From Dyella sp. ASV24 (GTDB taxonomy: Bacteria; Pseudomonadota; Gammaproteobacteria; Xanthomonadales; Rhodanobacteraceae), in contig NZ_JAELTQ010000004.1 of assembly GCF_016428905.1 (NCBI RefSeq), positions 1 through 64,000 of the forward strand: a stretch of DNA of 64,000 nt. The letters run 5' to 3'. The number at the start of each line of letters is the position of its first letter. Positions within the stretch are counted from its first letter, which is position 1. A program made the position numbers and the translations under genes. Below the pieces are notes generated by a model, which was not told the origin of the DNA, searched no databases, and saw only the letters and a program-made list of their open reading frames with translations. Below are positions 1 to 8,301 of this stretch, piece by piece.

Positions 1-379
1 GGCCGATGCCAAGCTTTACTGGCGACGACCCCGCCCGTCGGTGACCTCTGACCAGGTGCATCCGCTGTCCAAGGAGAAACCGGACGATTGGAGCTATCCG
101 AGCGGGCACGCCACTTTCGGCTATACCACGGCGGTTTTGCTGGCCAATATGGTGCCGGAGAAGCGCGCCGAGATTTTCACCCGCGCCGACCTCTACGCGC
201 AGCATCGCGTGGTGATGGGCGCGCATTTCCCGAGCGACGTGGAAGCCGGCAGGCTGGCCGGAACCGTGGTGGGTGCGGAGCTTTTACATCAACCCGACTG
301 GCAAGCGGATTACCAGGCGGCACGCACTGAACTGCGCGCAGCACTACATCTGCCCGCCACGCCCGCGCAAACCCTCTGA
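1..379 (+). CDS. Class A nonspecific acid phosphatase, PAP2 family (C-terminal part)
   Basis: The reading frame is already open at base 2, so this is the 3' part of a gene that begins before the window. The visible protein starts ADAKLYWRRPRP, which carries the KxxxxxxRP-type first motif of the PAP2 phosphatase superfamily. It continues with YPSGHATFGY (PSGH motif, catalytic His) and RVVMGAHFPSDVEAGR (SRxxxxxHxxxD-type third motif). All three phosphatase signature motifs are therefore present. Proteins of this family are secreted or periplasmic enzymes that release phosphate from many monoesters; the signal peptide expected at the N-terminus lies outside the window. The next gene is on the opposite strand and ends 38 bp away, so the two are convergent. 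Confidence 0.85.
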   Translation, partial: ADAKLYWRRPRPSVTSDQVHPLSKEKPDDWSYPSGHATFGYTTAVLLANMVPEKRAEIFTRADLYAQHRVVMGAHFPSDVEAGRLAGTVVGAELLHQPDWQADYQAARTELRAALHLPATPAQTL

Positions 380-416
380 GACAACCGCACGCGTCGATCG
401 AACAAGGGACGCAGCG

Positions 417-1319
417 TCAGAGACGCTGCGGATAGATCACAGACAACGCCGCGGTAGCGCGCATCTGCTGAATGAACGCGCTGACGGCTGCTGAGCGCTC
501 CTGCCGACGAAAGATACCCGCGACACCGGAGGTGACCGGTTTTCCGGCAAGCGGCTTGAAGCGAACGCCCGGCATGTCGATCACATCTTTGAGCACACTG
601 GGCACAATCGCCACACCTGCGCCGACCGATACCTGCGTGAGCACAGCAACCAAGCTGCCGGGCGCGGCACCGATGCGAGGCGTGAAGCGACCGCGACGCC
701 CTATTTCATACGTTCCCAGCGTCTGCTCGGGGACAATGAAGGTTTCGCCGGACAACGCTTTAGCGTGAAGTGCGCCAGCCACCTTCACAAGCACATGCCT
801 GGACGGCAACGCCGCGCAGAACACATCGTGCACAAGCGCGTGCGCCATGAGCGCACTGGGCAACGGCATCGGCAGGCGAACGAAACCGATATCGACCCTG
901 CCCTGCTCCAGCATGTCAGGCAGTTCGTCCATCGGTTGTTCCGTCGCCACGATCTCGACATCAGGCCGGGTGGCACGAAAGCGTTGAATCTGCGTCTGCA
1001 GCGCACCCGAGTAGGCAGCCGAGCCGACGTAGCCGATCTCGATCCGCCCTATCTCGCCACGCCCCGCACGCTGTCCGACACTTTGCGCCCGCTCGAACTG
1101 CGCCAGCGCCAGCCGTGCTTCACCAAGAAACGCCTCGCCGGCCGGCGTCAACGCCACCGAACGCTTGGATCGGGTAAACAGCCGGGCTCGTAGCGTGTGC
1201 TCCAGCTCCTGGATCTGCACGGTCAAGGTAGGTGCCGAGATCCCCAGCCGCTCCGCCGCCCGCGCAAAATGAAGCTCTTCCGCGATCGCCATGAAGTACC
1301 GCAGGTGCCGAAGCTCCAT
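417..1319 (-). CDS. LysR-family transcriptional regulator
   Basis: This 300-residue protein opens with MELRHLRYFMAIAEELHFARAAERLG, the winged helix-turn-helix of LysR regulators (residues 1-60). The effector-binding domain follows from about residue 90 (IGRIEIGYVGSAAYSG). Length and layout are normal for the family. It is divergent from a secreted heme-binding-type gene starting 110 bp away, and a near-ideal inverted repeat lies between them (1335-1351). The usual LysR arrangement would be autorepression plus effector-dependent activation of that neighbour. The effector cannot be told from sequence. Confidence 0.9.
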   Translation of the reverse strand: MELRHLRYFMAIAEELHFARAAERLGISAPTLTVQIQELEHTLRARLFTRSKRSVALTPAGEAFLGEARLALAQFERAQSVGQRAGRGEIGRIEIGYVGSAAYSGALQTQIQRFRATRPDVEIVATEQPMDELPDMLEQGRVDIGFVRLPMPLPSALMAHALVHDVFCAALPSRHVLVKVAGALHAKALSGETFIVPEQTLGTYEIGRRGRFTPRIGAAPGSLVAVLTQVSVGAGVAIVPSVLKDVIDMPGVRFKPLAGKPVTSGVAGIFRRQERSAAVSAFIQQMRATAALSVIYPQRL

Positions 1320-1334
1320 GCCCAGTGCCTCACT

Positions 1335-1351
1335 ATTAGGTAGTACCTAAT
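1335..1351. promoter_or_regulatory. Palindromic operator candidate between lysR and the divergent gene
   Basis: The arms ATTAGGTA and TACCTAAT form a perfect 8-bp inverted repeat around one central G. It lies 16 bp upstream of the LysR start codon and about 80 bp upstream of the divergent gene. It is AT-rich in a GC-rich background and fits the T-N11-A style of LysR binding sites. The role as the LysR operator is inferred from position and symmetry. Confidence 0.55.
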
Positions 1352-1429
1352 TGTATGCCTGTAAAGTCGCAATGAAATGAAATTGCGACAGCGCTTGAAT
1401 AGGACCATCAAGCCGACCGAGACCGACTC

Positions 1430-1927
1430 ATGAATGCTCGCTTCCGTTCCGTGGCCGCCGCTACGCTGATAAGTACCGCAGCCGCCTTGCTGCCCACGGT
1501 AAGCGTTGCCGCCAGTTTGCCTACGCAACCCGTGCTTACGCTGGACGCAGCCAAACGCATCGCCGACGGCGCACAAGCCAAGGCCAAAGCGCAGGGCTGG
1601 CCTTGCGTGATTTCCATAGTCGACGCCAGCGGGTTGCCGATCATGCTGGTGCGGATGGACGATGCTGCCGTGCTTGCCGGCGTGGACCTGGCCCCCGGCA
1701 AGGCGCGAACGGCAGCCTTGTTCCGCCGGCCGAGCGGCGCACTGGAGGATGCCGCCAATGGGCAGCGACCGGCCGTACTGTCCGCACGGGGTTACGTACT
1801 CATGCGCGGCGGCCTGCCTATCGAGGTGAACGGCCATATCGTCGGCGCCATTGGCATTTCGGCCGATACGCCGCAACATGACGAAGAGATCGCCAAGGCA
1901 GGCATCGCTGCGCTGGCCAACGGTTAA
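1430..1927 (+). CDS. Secreted GlcG/HbpS-type heme-binding family protein (DUF336)
   Basis: The 165-residue protein begins with a clear Sec signal peptide (MNARFRSVAAATLISTAAALLPTVSVAA). The mature part matches the GlcG/HbpS fold: LTLDAAKRIADGAQAKAKA, then ISIVDASGLPIMLVRMDDA, then GLPIEVNGHIVGAIGISA. Family members bind heme or small molecules, or accompany glycolate and diol metabolism, and the function of this one is not established. It is transcribed away from a LysR regulator and is probably its target. The following HAD phosphatase starts 26 bp after its stop codon. Confidence 0.8.
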   Translation: MNARFRSVAAATLISTAAALLPTVSVAASLPTQPVLTLDAAKRIADGAQAKAKAQGWPCVISIVDASGLPIMLVRMDDAAVLAGVDLAPGKARTAALFRRPSGALEDAANGQRPAVLSARGYVLMRGGLPIEVNGHIVGAIGISADTPQHDEEIAKAGIAALANG

Positions 1928-1953
1928 GTGGACCTATCAGGAACTCGCACGGC

Positions 1954-2649
1954 ATGTTGCCCCATCGCATTACCGAACGCGTCGCCATCTTCGATCTCGA
2001 CGGCACCCTTGTGGACTCCGTGGACGGCATCACGAATGCCGTCAACCGGAGCCTTCAGGCCAAGGGCATTGCGCCACTGCAGCGCGATGAGGCTATCCCA
2101 CTACTTGGCGATGGCTTGGCGGCATTCGGCCACCGTGCTTATGCGTTGCGCGGCGCGACGTCATCCGCACATGACGTCGACCTTTTCCTGCAAGACTATC
2201 TGGACCATCTACACGGCGGTGCGGCGCTGTATCCGGATGTCGGCGCCACGCTGGATCAGCTGGCAGAAAATGGTTGGCGCTTAGTGGTGTGCACCAACAA
2301 GGTCGAGGCGGCCGCGCTTGCCATCCTTGACGACCTGAACGTGCTCGATCGTTTCGACGCCATCTGCGGCGGGGACACGGTGGAACGGCACAAGCCTGAC
2401 CCAGGGCACATCCATAGCGCACTGCAACGCGCCGGACTGACCGGGCTTCCCGCCGTCATGATCGGCGACAATCGCGTCGATCTCATGGCCGCCTCTGCCT
2501 ATGGCATTCCGGCCATTTTCGCCTGCTGGGGATATGGGCGATTGCCACCTGATATCGAAGCACCTTTCACGGCCACGCGATTCTCGGAACTACCCAGGCT
2601 GCTCGACGCAGCCACGGTGCAAGTTTCACCCTTGCGTCTCTCGATTTGA
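1954..2649 (+). CDS. HAD-superfamily hydrolase, phosphoglycolate phosphatase-like
   Basis: This 231-residue protein has the full set of HAD phosphatase motifs. AIFDLDGTLVDS gives the nucleophile Asp14 and acid/base Asp16. VCTNK is motif II, the lysine of KPDPGH is motif III, and IGDNRVD is the Mg-binding motif IV. The helical cap between motifs I and II is of the Gph/beta-phosphoglucomutase type. It probably removes phosphate from a small metabolite such as 2-phosphoglycolate; substrate cannot be fixed from sequence. It follows the secreted DUF336 gene at close distance and may share its transcript. Confidence 0.85.
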   Translation: MLPHRITERVAIFDLDGTLVDSVDGITNAVNRSLQAKGIAPLQRDEAIPLLGDGLAAFGHRAYALRGATSSAHDVDLFLQDYLDHLHGGAALYPDVGATLDQLAENGWRLVVCTNKVEAAALAILDDLNVLDRFDAICGGDTVERHKPDPGHIHSALQRAGLTGLPAVMIGDNRVDLMAASAYGIPAIFACWGYGRLPPDIEAPFTATRFSELPRLLDAATVQVSPLRLSI

Positions 2650-2704
2650 TCCGGAACGGCCCCATAATTGGGCGCAACCGTTTCACCTTGCGCTCATCTT
2701 TTCC

Positions 2705-3289
2705 GTGCCCCAATTCTCCCTGTTTCCCCAAGGCCCGCTCGTGCTGCTGGATGATGCCAGCGGCCGGATCACGTACGAAGAAGAGGTGATCGACGCGCCG
2801 GAAGCTGCCCAATGGCACGAGCGGCTGCTCGACAGCCCTTTCTGGCGACAGCAACGCCGCATGATGTATCAGCGCGAACTGGACGTACCTCGCCTGACCG
2901 CTCATTTTTTTGATGACACGCCCGACCTGCCGTGGCCACTGGGCACCGCTTTGGATCGCGTTCGCGCCCTGACGGGCGAACCATTCAACAGCATTGGGCT
3001 GAATCTATATCGCAACGAGCATGACAGCGTGGCGATGCATAACGACCGACTGGACGATCTGCAGGAGGGACATTCGATCGCCCTGCTTTCACTGGGTGCG
3101 ACGCGACGGATGCAGATCCGTAGCAAGAAGCACGCTGCGCCGCGACGTTTCGACCTCGACCTGACCGCGGGTAGCCTGCTACTGATGAACTGGGACACGC
3201 AATGGCACTACGACCACGGCATCCCCAAGCAGAGCCACCCGGTCGGCCCACGCATCAGCATTGCGTTCCGCATGCGCAAGACAGCGTGA
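2705..3289 (+). CDS. AlkB-type 2-oxoglutarate/Fe(II) dioxygenase
   Basis: The C-terminal half carries the AlkB core. LNLYRNEHDSVAMHNDR supplies the iron ligands His112 and Asp114, HYDHGIPK supplies His171, and GPRISIAFR supplies the 2-oxoglutarate-binding arginines 183 and 189. Members repair alkylated bases in DNA or RNA oxidatively. The frame is open further upstream, but that stretch overlaps the HAD gene and is not AlkB-like. GTG at 2705 gives a normal 194-residue protein, although no good ribosome-binding site is visible. The AlkB assignment is firm; the exact start is less so. Confidence 0.85.
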   Translation: MPQFSLFPQGPLVLLDDASGRITYEEEVIDAPEAAQWHERLLDSPFWRQQRRMMYQRELDVPRLTAHFFDDTPDLPWPLGTALDRVRALTGEPFNSIGLNLYRNEHDSVAMHNDRLDDLQEGHSIALLSLGATRRMQIRSKKHAAPRRFDLDLTAGSLLLMNWDTQWHYDHGIPKQSHPVGPRISIAFRMRKTA

Positions 3290-3418
3290 GACGACGTGCG
3301 CGTGATCACGCACCGAGCGCATTAAACCCGGTTCATACGATTCCTTGATCCGGCCATCACCTTGGCCCTGACTACCATGCCTGCAAGCGCCATGTGGGCG
3401 TTGGCAGGGGAAAGGCGC

Positions 3419-3700
3419 ATGCGTCCATGGGCTACACGGGAACGGAGCATCCCCTCGCTCGCCGAGCGAGCCGCCTTCGATGAGGCCGTGGCGATCTACA
3501 CGCGAAAAGTTGCCGACTGCAAACGCCGCCGGCTAGGCGCGGACCTGTTGTTGGTGCTGGCCTGCCTGATACTCCTCGCCAGTGGACTGTTTCCGCCGGT
3601 ACTGCGCTATGCCGCTTTGCCACTCACCTTTGGTGTGGCCTGGGCCGGCATCCACTTGGGCGAACGGGCAAGCCGCGCGCGGTCGCGACTCCACTGGTGA
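3419..3700 (+). CDS. Small hypothetical membrane protein
   Basis: With the ATG at 3419, preceded by the purine-rich AGGGGAAAGG, the product is 93 residues. A charged N-terminal half (SLAERAAFDEAVAIYTRKVADCKRRR) is followed by two hydrophobic segments: LGADLLLVLACLILLASGLF and an RYAALPLTFGVAWAGIHLG stretch. It looks like a small inner-membrane protein with a cytoplasmic N-terminus. Earlier in-frame starts at 3377 and 3392 are possible. I do not recognise a family. It is convergent with the GIY-YIG-like gene, whose stop lies 14 bp away. Confidence 0.5.
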   Translation: MRPWATRERSIPSLAERAAFDEAVAIYTRKVADCKRRRLGADLLLVLACLILLASGLFPPVLRYAALPLTFGVAWAGIHLGERASRARSRLHW

Positions 3701-3714
3701 TATGACGGCTTCGT

Positions 3715-4365
3715 TCAGTTCAGCGCACGCCACGCCATAGCGCTCTGAGGGAAAAGGCGATCGAGCGGCAACCCGACCGCCTCGCAGGCATCCATCACGT
3801 AGCGCAAGGAGCGCGCTGCCTCACCCAGCTGAAACGCCACTGGCACATTGAAGGTTTCGTACTCGATGGCTTCGAGCTGTCGCAAAGACCATTCGTACAA
3901 ACCGTCACTCTGGCTTTCGAGTACCTGACGCAACCACTCGCACAGAGCATGTAGCACGAATCCTTCGCGATCGGCGATCTCGTGTAACTCCGCCGTCACA
4001 TCGGCGCTCACGCCACAGAACCACTCGCTGTAACCAGCCGCCGCATCCGGCACGACCAGCGGTGGCGGTGAACGATGCTCCGCATGCCGCAAAATGAGAT
4101 CGCGCTCGATCCGGCGGGCTTGCGCCAATCGCTCGGTTTCCAGCAGATACCCTCGATCGAGATCGAACACGTCGAAAAACCGTCGATGCAGGGTCCGCAG
4201 ACGAACCAGCGGCTGCCGGGAGAAACCCACCTTCAACAGGTCCTGCTCGCGCCAGGGAAGCATGTAAACGTAGGTACGCCCCTTGCCGAGCGTCCTGGGC
4301 ATGAGGAATTCGTCCATGCTTACGATAGTGGCATCAAACGCGTGAAGGGGCGTCGCCACAGGCAA
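3715..4365 (-). CDS. GIY-YIG nuclease-like protein (T5orf172/MUG113 type)
   Basis: The segment RTYVYMLPWREQDLLKVGFSR followed by RLRTLHRRFF matches the GIY-YIG-like fold of the T5orf172/MUG113 group, in which the first Y-x-Y and the KVG-S-R stretch form the active-site sheet. ETERLAQARRIERDL adds the helix carrying a Glu. The C-terminal half is helical and unassigned. The protein is at most 216 residues; the Met at residue 17 (start at 4317) is an alternative start that removes a poorly conserved leader. Related proteins are found alone or fused to DNA-binding domains, and few are characterised. Nuclease activity is inferred. Confidence 0.6.
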   Translation of the reverse strand: MPVATPLHAFDATIVSMDEFLMPRTLGKGRTYVYMLPWREQDLLKVGFSRQPLVRLRTLHRRFFDVFDLDRGYLLETERLAQARRIERDLILRHAEHRSPPPLVVPDAAAGYSEWFCGVSADVTAELHEIADREGFVLHALCEWLRQVLESQSDGLYEWSLRQLEAIEYETFNVPVAFQLGEAARSLRYVMDACEAVGLPLDRLFPQSAMAWRALN

Positions 4366-4385
4366 AGCGAAACGATAGACGCGCC

Positions 4386-4895
4386 TCAGGATGCCGCAGG
4401 TGTAGCAAGGCGCTCCTGGAAGGCGGCGAGATCCAGCCTCTCGATATAGTTGGGGATGTTCTTCCAGATGGAATGGAAGCCATAGCCACCATGCAGCAGT
4501 TCATCCAGGGCTTCTTCCTTGTTCCAGCCTTGATAGACCATGCGGTACATCGCCGACACCAGACCGGTACGGTCCGCGCCATGCTGACAATGGATCAACA
4601 CGGCGCCATAGGTTTCCGCCGTGCGGATGCAGCGCAGCGCCTCCTCCACCTCGCGGTCGCGGATGCGCCAGGTATGCATCGGAATCCGGTGCCGCCGAAT
4701 GGCCGCCTCTTCCAGCAACCGCCAGTCCGAGTGAAACGCGCGGAAGCTGATGATCGTGGCGATACCCAGCGATTTCAGCAACTCGATGTGATTCTTCAGC
4801 GGTTGCTCGCTGCGATACAGCGAGTCAGTGATGCGGTGAAGGTTTCCGCTTCGATCGACGACGGAGGCCCAGCGTGGATTGCGTTCAACAGTCAT
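4386..4895 (-). CDS. Dual-specificity/tyrosine phosphatase-like protein
   Basis: This 169-residue protein contains the cysteine phosphatase loop HCQHGADRTG, with nucleophile Cys103 and Arg109. A WPD-loop-like acidic segment (HTWRIRD) lies upstream. The beginning (NLHRITDSLYRSEQPLKNHIELLKSLGIATIISFR) is typical of bacterial tyrosine phosphatases of the DSP/PFA type, which act on phosphotyrosine, phosphoinositides or phospholipid head groups. There is no signal peptide. It lies in the same direction as the glycosyltransferase and membrane-protein genes to its right, but 61 bp apart, so a shared operon is possible and not certain. Confidence 0.8.
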   Translation of the reverse strand: MTVERNPRWASVVDRSGNLHRITDSLYRSEQPLKNHIELLKSLGIATIISFRAFHSDWRLLEEAAIRRHRIPMHTWRIRDREVEEALRCIRTAETYGAVLIHCQHGADRTGLVSAMYRMVYQGWNKEEALDELLHGGYGFHSIWKNIPNYIERLDLAAFQERLATPAAS

Positions 4896-4956
4896 AGAGG
4901 TCTTGTGCCATGGGCATGTCGTCGGGTTAACACCTGTACCGACACATGCCAGTGAT

Positions 4957-5451
4957 TCAGAGGTAGCGGCTTCGTTTCGGCCGACTGGACAGATAGAACA
5001 TCAGCAAGGCAACGGCGAGATACACCCAGTAATCCGTTGGCGCAGGGCCCCACCAGTGCTTATGCCAGGGAATCCACTGCGGCGAAAAATGCTCAAGGCC
5101 AAAGGCCGGGTTCAATGCGAACCAGAGAAAATCCTCGCTGACCCAGAACATCATGACGCACCCGATCACCCGCGCCTCCGCCCGCCACGACCAATGGGCG
5201 TCAAACGCCAATGGAAAATGGAAGAACAGCGCCATGCAGGGAAAGACCCATACGTGGTAACCCGTCATCGGACGCCCGCCCCAGAAAAGGTCGAGCATCC
5301 AGTGATGTTCGATGCGCCAGGTTGGAAGGTTGGCGGCCCATCCGGCAGCGCCTTCAATCTGCACCTCCACCTTCGCGAAGAAGAAGGAGAGCAGCAATGT
5401 CCACAGGACAGCAAACACGAGCGCCCGTCGTGATTGAAAACCCTTGGCCAT
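4957..5451 (-). CDS. Hypothetical multi-pass membrane protein, coupled to the upstream glycosyltransferase
   Basis: The 164-residue protein has a basic N-terminus (MAKGFQSRR) and four to five hydrophobic segments. Its loops are rich in Trp and His (WRIEHHWMLDLFWGG, WIPWHKHWWGPAPTDYW). Its ATG overlaps the TGA of the glycosyltransferase by one base, which implies translational coupling. I do not recognise the family. The coupling suggests a role in the same lipid modification step, for example substrate presentation or glycolipid transport, and this is inference. Confidence 0.7.
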   Translation of the reverse strand: MAKGFQSRRALVFAVLWTLLLSFFFAKVEVQIEGAAGWAANLPTWRIEHHWMLDLFWGGRPMTGYHVWVFPCMALFFHFPLAFDAHWSWRAEARVIGCVMMFWVSEDFLWFALNPAFGLEHFSPQWIPWHKHWWGPAPTDYWVYLAVALLMFYLSSRPKRSRYL

Positions 5452-6587
5452 CAACCCGCACGCCCGGCGAGATCGGCAAGCACCACGTCGAGCACAGCGC
5501 CAGCAGCCTGCGGGCGGCCTAGTGCCTTGGCGCTGCGCCCCATCGCAACGAGCTTGTCCGGATGCCGAACCAGGTGGCGAACGCGATACACAAGGCCAAG
5601 TTCGTCGACCGCCTTCAGTGCAGCGCCCTGCTCCAGCAGGTAATCCGCGTTGTGTTCTTCCTGCCCGGGAATGGGCGCATTGACGATCATCGGCAGGCCC
5701 ATGGCGAGGCATTCGGATGTGGTCAAACCGCCGGGCTTGGTGATGACGGCGTCGGCGCAGGCCATCAGCCGCTCCACTTCCTGCGTGAACCCTTGGGGGA
5801 ACAGGCGCTGCGGGTACTGTTCCGCCAGCGTTTTCAACGCGGCCAGCGCCTTGGCGTTGCGGCCTGCGAGCACGATCAACTGGAAGTCACCCTCAGATGA
5901 CAGCAGTTCTTTCGCGACACCATCGAGGCCACCTACGCCCGCACCGCCACCCATCAGCAGCAGGGTTTGTCGCGACGGGTCGAGCCCAAATTGCGCAGCA
6001 CATGTCGCGCGATCCAGCGACTGCGAAAAGGCGGGCATGATCGGAATACCGGTGACGTGGATCTGCTCAGCAGGAATGCCGTTGGCCCGCATGCGGAAGG
6101 CGATCTCGTCATTGGCGGCAAAGTAGCCGGTCATAAGCGGGATCACCCACATCCGATGCAGGTCGAAATCGGTCACTTGCACCCACACCGGAACATGCAG
6201 GCGATCGCGGCGGATTTCGTGCATCAGGAGTTCGGCGGGAAGGAAGTGCGTGCAGACAATCGCGTCCGGACCAAACTCTTTGATGGCTTTGAGCAAGGCG
6301 CGCGTACTGAGACGCTCCGTTGTGCGGCGGACCTTCTGCACCAGGGCCGTCGGCTTCATGTCCGAGCTGCTCTTATAGAGCATGCCCCACAGGGTCGGAT
6401 GCGCGTTGACCAGCTTGATGTAGGAGTCCGCATAGATCGCGCGGAAACTATCCGGCACATAGTCCATGACGTCGAGATGCAACGTCGATACGTCCTGATA
6501 GCCATCCGCGCATGTGCGCAGCGCCTCGGCGGCGCGCACATGGCCGGCGCCTGCGGAAACGCTCAAAAATAGAATTCGCTTGCTCAC
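5451..6587 (-). CDS. Glycosyltransferase of the MGDG synthase / diacylglycerol glycosyltransferase type
   Basis: The 378-residue protein starts with KRILFLSVSAGAGHVRAAEAL, the N-terminal signature of the monogalactosyldiacylglycerol synthase domain. A GT-B C-terminal half follows with LLLMGGGAGVGGL and the nucleotide-sugar site AVITKPGGLTTSECLAMGLPMIV. Characterised relatives (plant MGD, Bacillus UgtP) transfer sugar from UDP-sugar to diacylglycerol at the cytoplasmic membrane face. Acceptor and sugar here are unknown. The gene is first in a two-gene unit with the small membrane protein overlapping its stop codon. In proteobacteria such enzymes can supply glycolipids during phosphate limitation; that role is inferred. 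Confidence 0.85.
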   Translation of the reverse strand: MSKRILFLSVSAGAGHVRAAEALRTCADGYQDVSTLHLDVMDYVPDSFRAIYADSYIKLVNAHPTLWGMLYKSSSDMKPTALVQKVRRTTERLSTRALLKAIKEFGPDAIVCTHFLPAELLMHEIRRDRLHVPVWVQVTDFDLHRMWVIPLMTGYFAANDEIAFRMRANGIPAEQIHVTGIPIMPAFSQSLDRATCAAQFGLDPSRQTLLLMGGGAGVGGLDGVAKELLSSEGDFQLIVLAGRNAKALAALKTLAEQYPQRLFPQGFTQEVERLMACADAVITKPGGLTTSECLAMGLPMIVNAPIPGQEEHNADYLLEQGAALKAVDELGLVYRVRHLVRHPDKLVAMGRSAKALGRPQAAGAVLDVVLADLAGRAG

Positions 6588-6900
6588 TCAGTGTCCTTCC
6601 TGGCGTGGTAACGAGGCTGGCCCTGGGCCAGCCCTTGGACGCCGTGCACGCGCCCACGATAGCCGGGACCAAGGCAAAAGCCTGGCCGACGATGCTAACC
6701 GCTAAAGCATGGGCCCTGCACCGCCCCTGCCAGAGCACCGGCCCGGCGCAGGCGCGCCGTCCGTCGCAGGATATTGCCGGTGAACACCTGATGGGCATCC
6801 GCCTGGAAACGGCGACATACCGGGACACACCTCGCCGATCCGTGCTGGGCAGTGCCCTGGCCCCGAGCAGAGTCACCTCAATGCCGGGGCCATCACCGTA
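6588..6900. other. Intergenic region upstream of the glycosyltransferase operon
   Basis: About 310 bp without a convincing gene. It must hold the promoter of the leftward glycosyltransferase unit. It contains a perfect inverted repeat at 6615-6633 (arms GGCTGGCCC and GGGCCAGCC around one T). Frames open across it give basic, low-complexity translations with no recognisable domain. Confidence 0.5.
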
Positions 6901-7329
6901 CTAAGCCGAGCGCGGCCACCGCCACGCATACCAGACGATCAACAGGGAAAGCACGATCTCGATGACGCCGAGGAACAGGTAGAACGTCCAGGCGCCCGGC
7001 ATCGACACCGCCATGATGATCGCGTAGAGCAGGCCCAACACGACGTTCGCCACCCGACTTATCAGGGGCTTCATCACCAGCGACAGAAAAACCATCACGC
7101 TGGGCACTGCCATCAGGATCGAGGTGCCCAGCAGTACACCCTGCGTCGTGGGCCCGAGCGGCCCCATTTTTCCTTCCAGCATGCTTTGCAGCGTGCCTGG
7201 CTGATAAAGCCCGAAATAGTCGCCGTAGATGTAGCAGAACATCAGGCTTGCCCACAGCGCGGCAAGCTTCAATTTGACGGGAACCTTCCAATCCTCGAGG
7301 GCTGCCTTTCCAGATGCGGGAGATGCCAT
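6901..7329 (-). CDS. DUF6326-type four-helix membrane protein
   Basis: This 142-residue protein begins MASPASGKAALEDWKVPVKLKLAALW and has four hydrophobic spans, including LMFCYIYGDYFGLYQPGTL between helices 1 and 2. The pattern matches the small DUF6326 family. The function is not known. The chosen ATG at 7329 avoids a longer leader with no family likeness. It is followed on the right by another leftward gene for a secreted SnoaL-like protein, about 60 bp apart. Confidence 0.65.
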   Translation of the reverse strand: MASPASGKAALEDWKVPVKLKLAALWASLMFCYIYGDYFGLYQPGTLQSMLEGKMGPLGPTTQGVLLGTSILMAVPSVMVFLSLVMKPLISRVANVVLGLLYAIIMAVSMPGAWTFYLFLGVIEIVLSLLIVWYAWRWPRSA

Positions 7330-7392
7330 GCGTGTGCTTCCTTGTCGATATATCCGTGTGGATTCATGGCATACGAACGCCGCAGCCATGCG

Positions 7393-8130
7393 TCAGCCTT
7401 CCTTGCCAAGCCTCAGGTCATTGAATTTTCGCCGCTCGATCAGCGCACTGACCTTACCGTGCTCGTCGCGCTGGAAGACCAACAGGTTGCGCTCGTCATC
7501 GGTGCCCATGAAGACATCCTTCGCCACGGGCTGCAACGTGTTCACCGGACCACCGGGCCGCGTCACGTAGCCAAGCACACCATGATCGACGGAGACGACC
7601 CATGCACGTCCTGGCGCATAGCGAAAGGTGCCCGCGTAGTCGTTCAGCACAAGGCCGGGAACATCCAGCTTCGGCGGCGGCGTAGGAATGGTGACGTCCT
7701 GTGCGCCCGCCAACCTCCATTGATCGCCCTGCTTCACGAACGTGAGCAGCGACCGATAGCGCACCACGAACGACTGGCCAAAATAGGATTCGCGCTCGTA
7801 TTCCTCGACGCTGAGCAAGGCACTTTCACCGTGCAGCCAGGCATGCGGATCGCGCATCTCTATGCTGCCGGTGACGCCAGCAGGAAAATGGTGCAGCGAT
7901 GCGATGGTCTCCGCCTTGCTCGCCACGCGGCCGAATTCATCGATGATCACGGCGTCGTCCGTCACCCATCGCTCCCAGGGCGCCTTGTCGCCCAACGGCA
8001 GCGCATCCATCAGCGCCTGAGTCGTTTTGACCAGCTCATCGCGCAAGGCGGTTGGCGCTTCTTCGGCATGCACCGACGCTACAACCATACCCAACGACAA
8101 AAAGCCGCTTGCCAGCAGTTTTCGAATCAT
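7393..8130 (-). CDS. Secreted protein with SnoaL/NTF2-like (DUF4440) domain
   Basis: The 245-residue product carries a Sec signal peptide (MIRKLLASGFLSLGMVVASVHA). The DUF4440-like half spans roughly residues 25-140 (RDELVKTTQALMDALPLGDKAPWERWVTDDAVIIDE ... RSLLTFVKQGDQWRLAGAQD). A C-terminal beta-rich half follows (LNDYAGTFRYAPGRAWVVSVDHGVLGY). This pairing is seen in secreted proteins of unknown function. The ATG at 8130 was chosen because the signal peptide begins there. Confidence 0.7.
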   Translation of the reverse strand: MIRKLLASGFLSLGMVVASVHAEEAPTALRDELVKTTQALMDALPLGDKAPWERWVTDDAVIIDEFGRVASKAETIASLHHFPAGVTGSIEMRDPHAWLHGESALLSVEEYERESYFGQSFVVRYRSLLTFVKQGDQWRLAGAQDVTIPTPPPKLDVPGLVLNDYAGTFRYAPGRAWVVSVDHGVLGYVTRPGGPVNTLQPVAKDVFMGTDDERNLLVFQRDEHGKVSALIERRKFNDLRLGKEG

Positions 8131-8301
8131 GAGCCCCTCCCAGATGCAGAGCATGCGCCGGCAAGCAGGAGCGCACCCGTGCATGAAGTCATCTTGGGCA
8201 GGCGGGGGAACACCCGCGCGCAAACCTGACGCAGATCAGAGCACCCCGGCTTCGCCAGCAAGGACACTGGCCGACGCATTGCACAGGAACCGCCGCAGGC
8301 C

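Noticed and set aside
6448-6904. Possible genes on both strands in the gap left of the DUF6326 gene
   Set aside because: Both translations are basic and featureless, lack ribosome-binding sites, and overlap the glycosyltransferase start.
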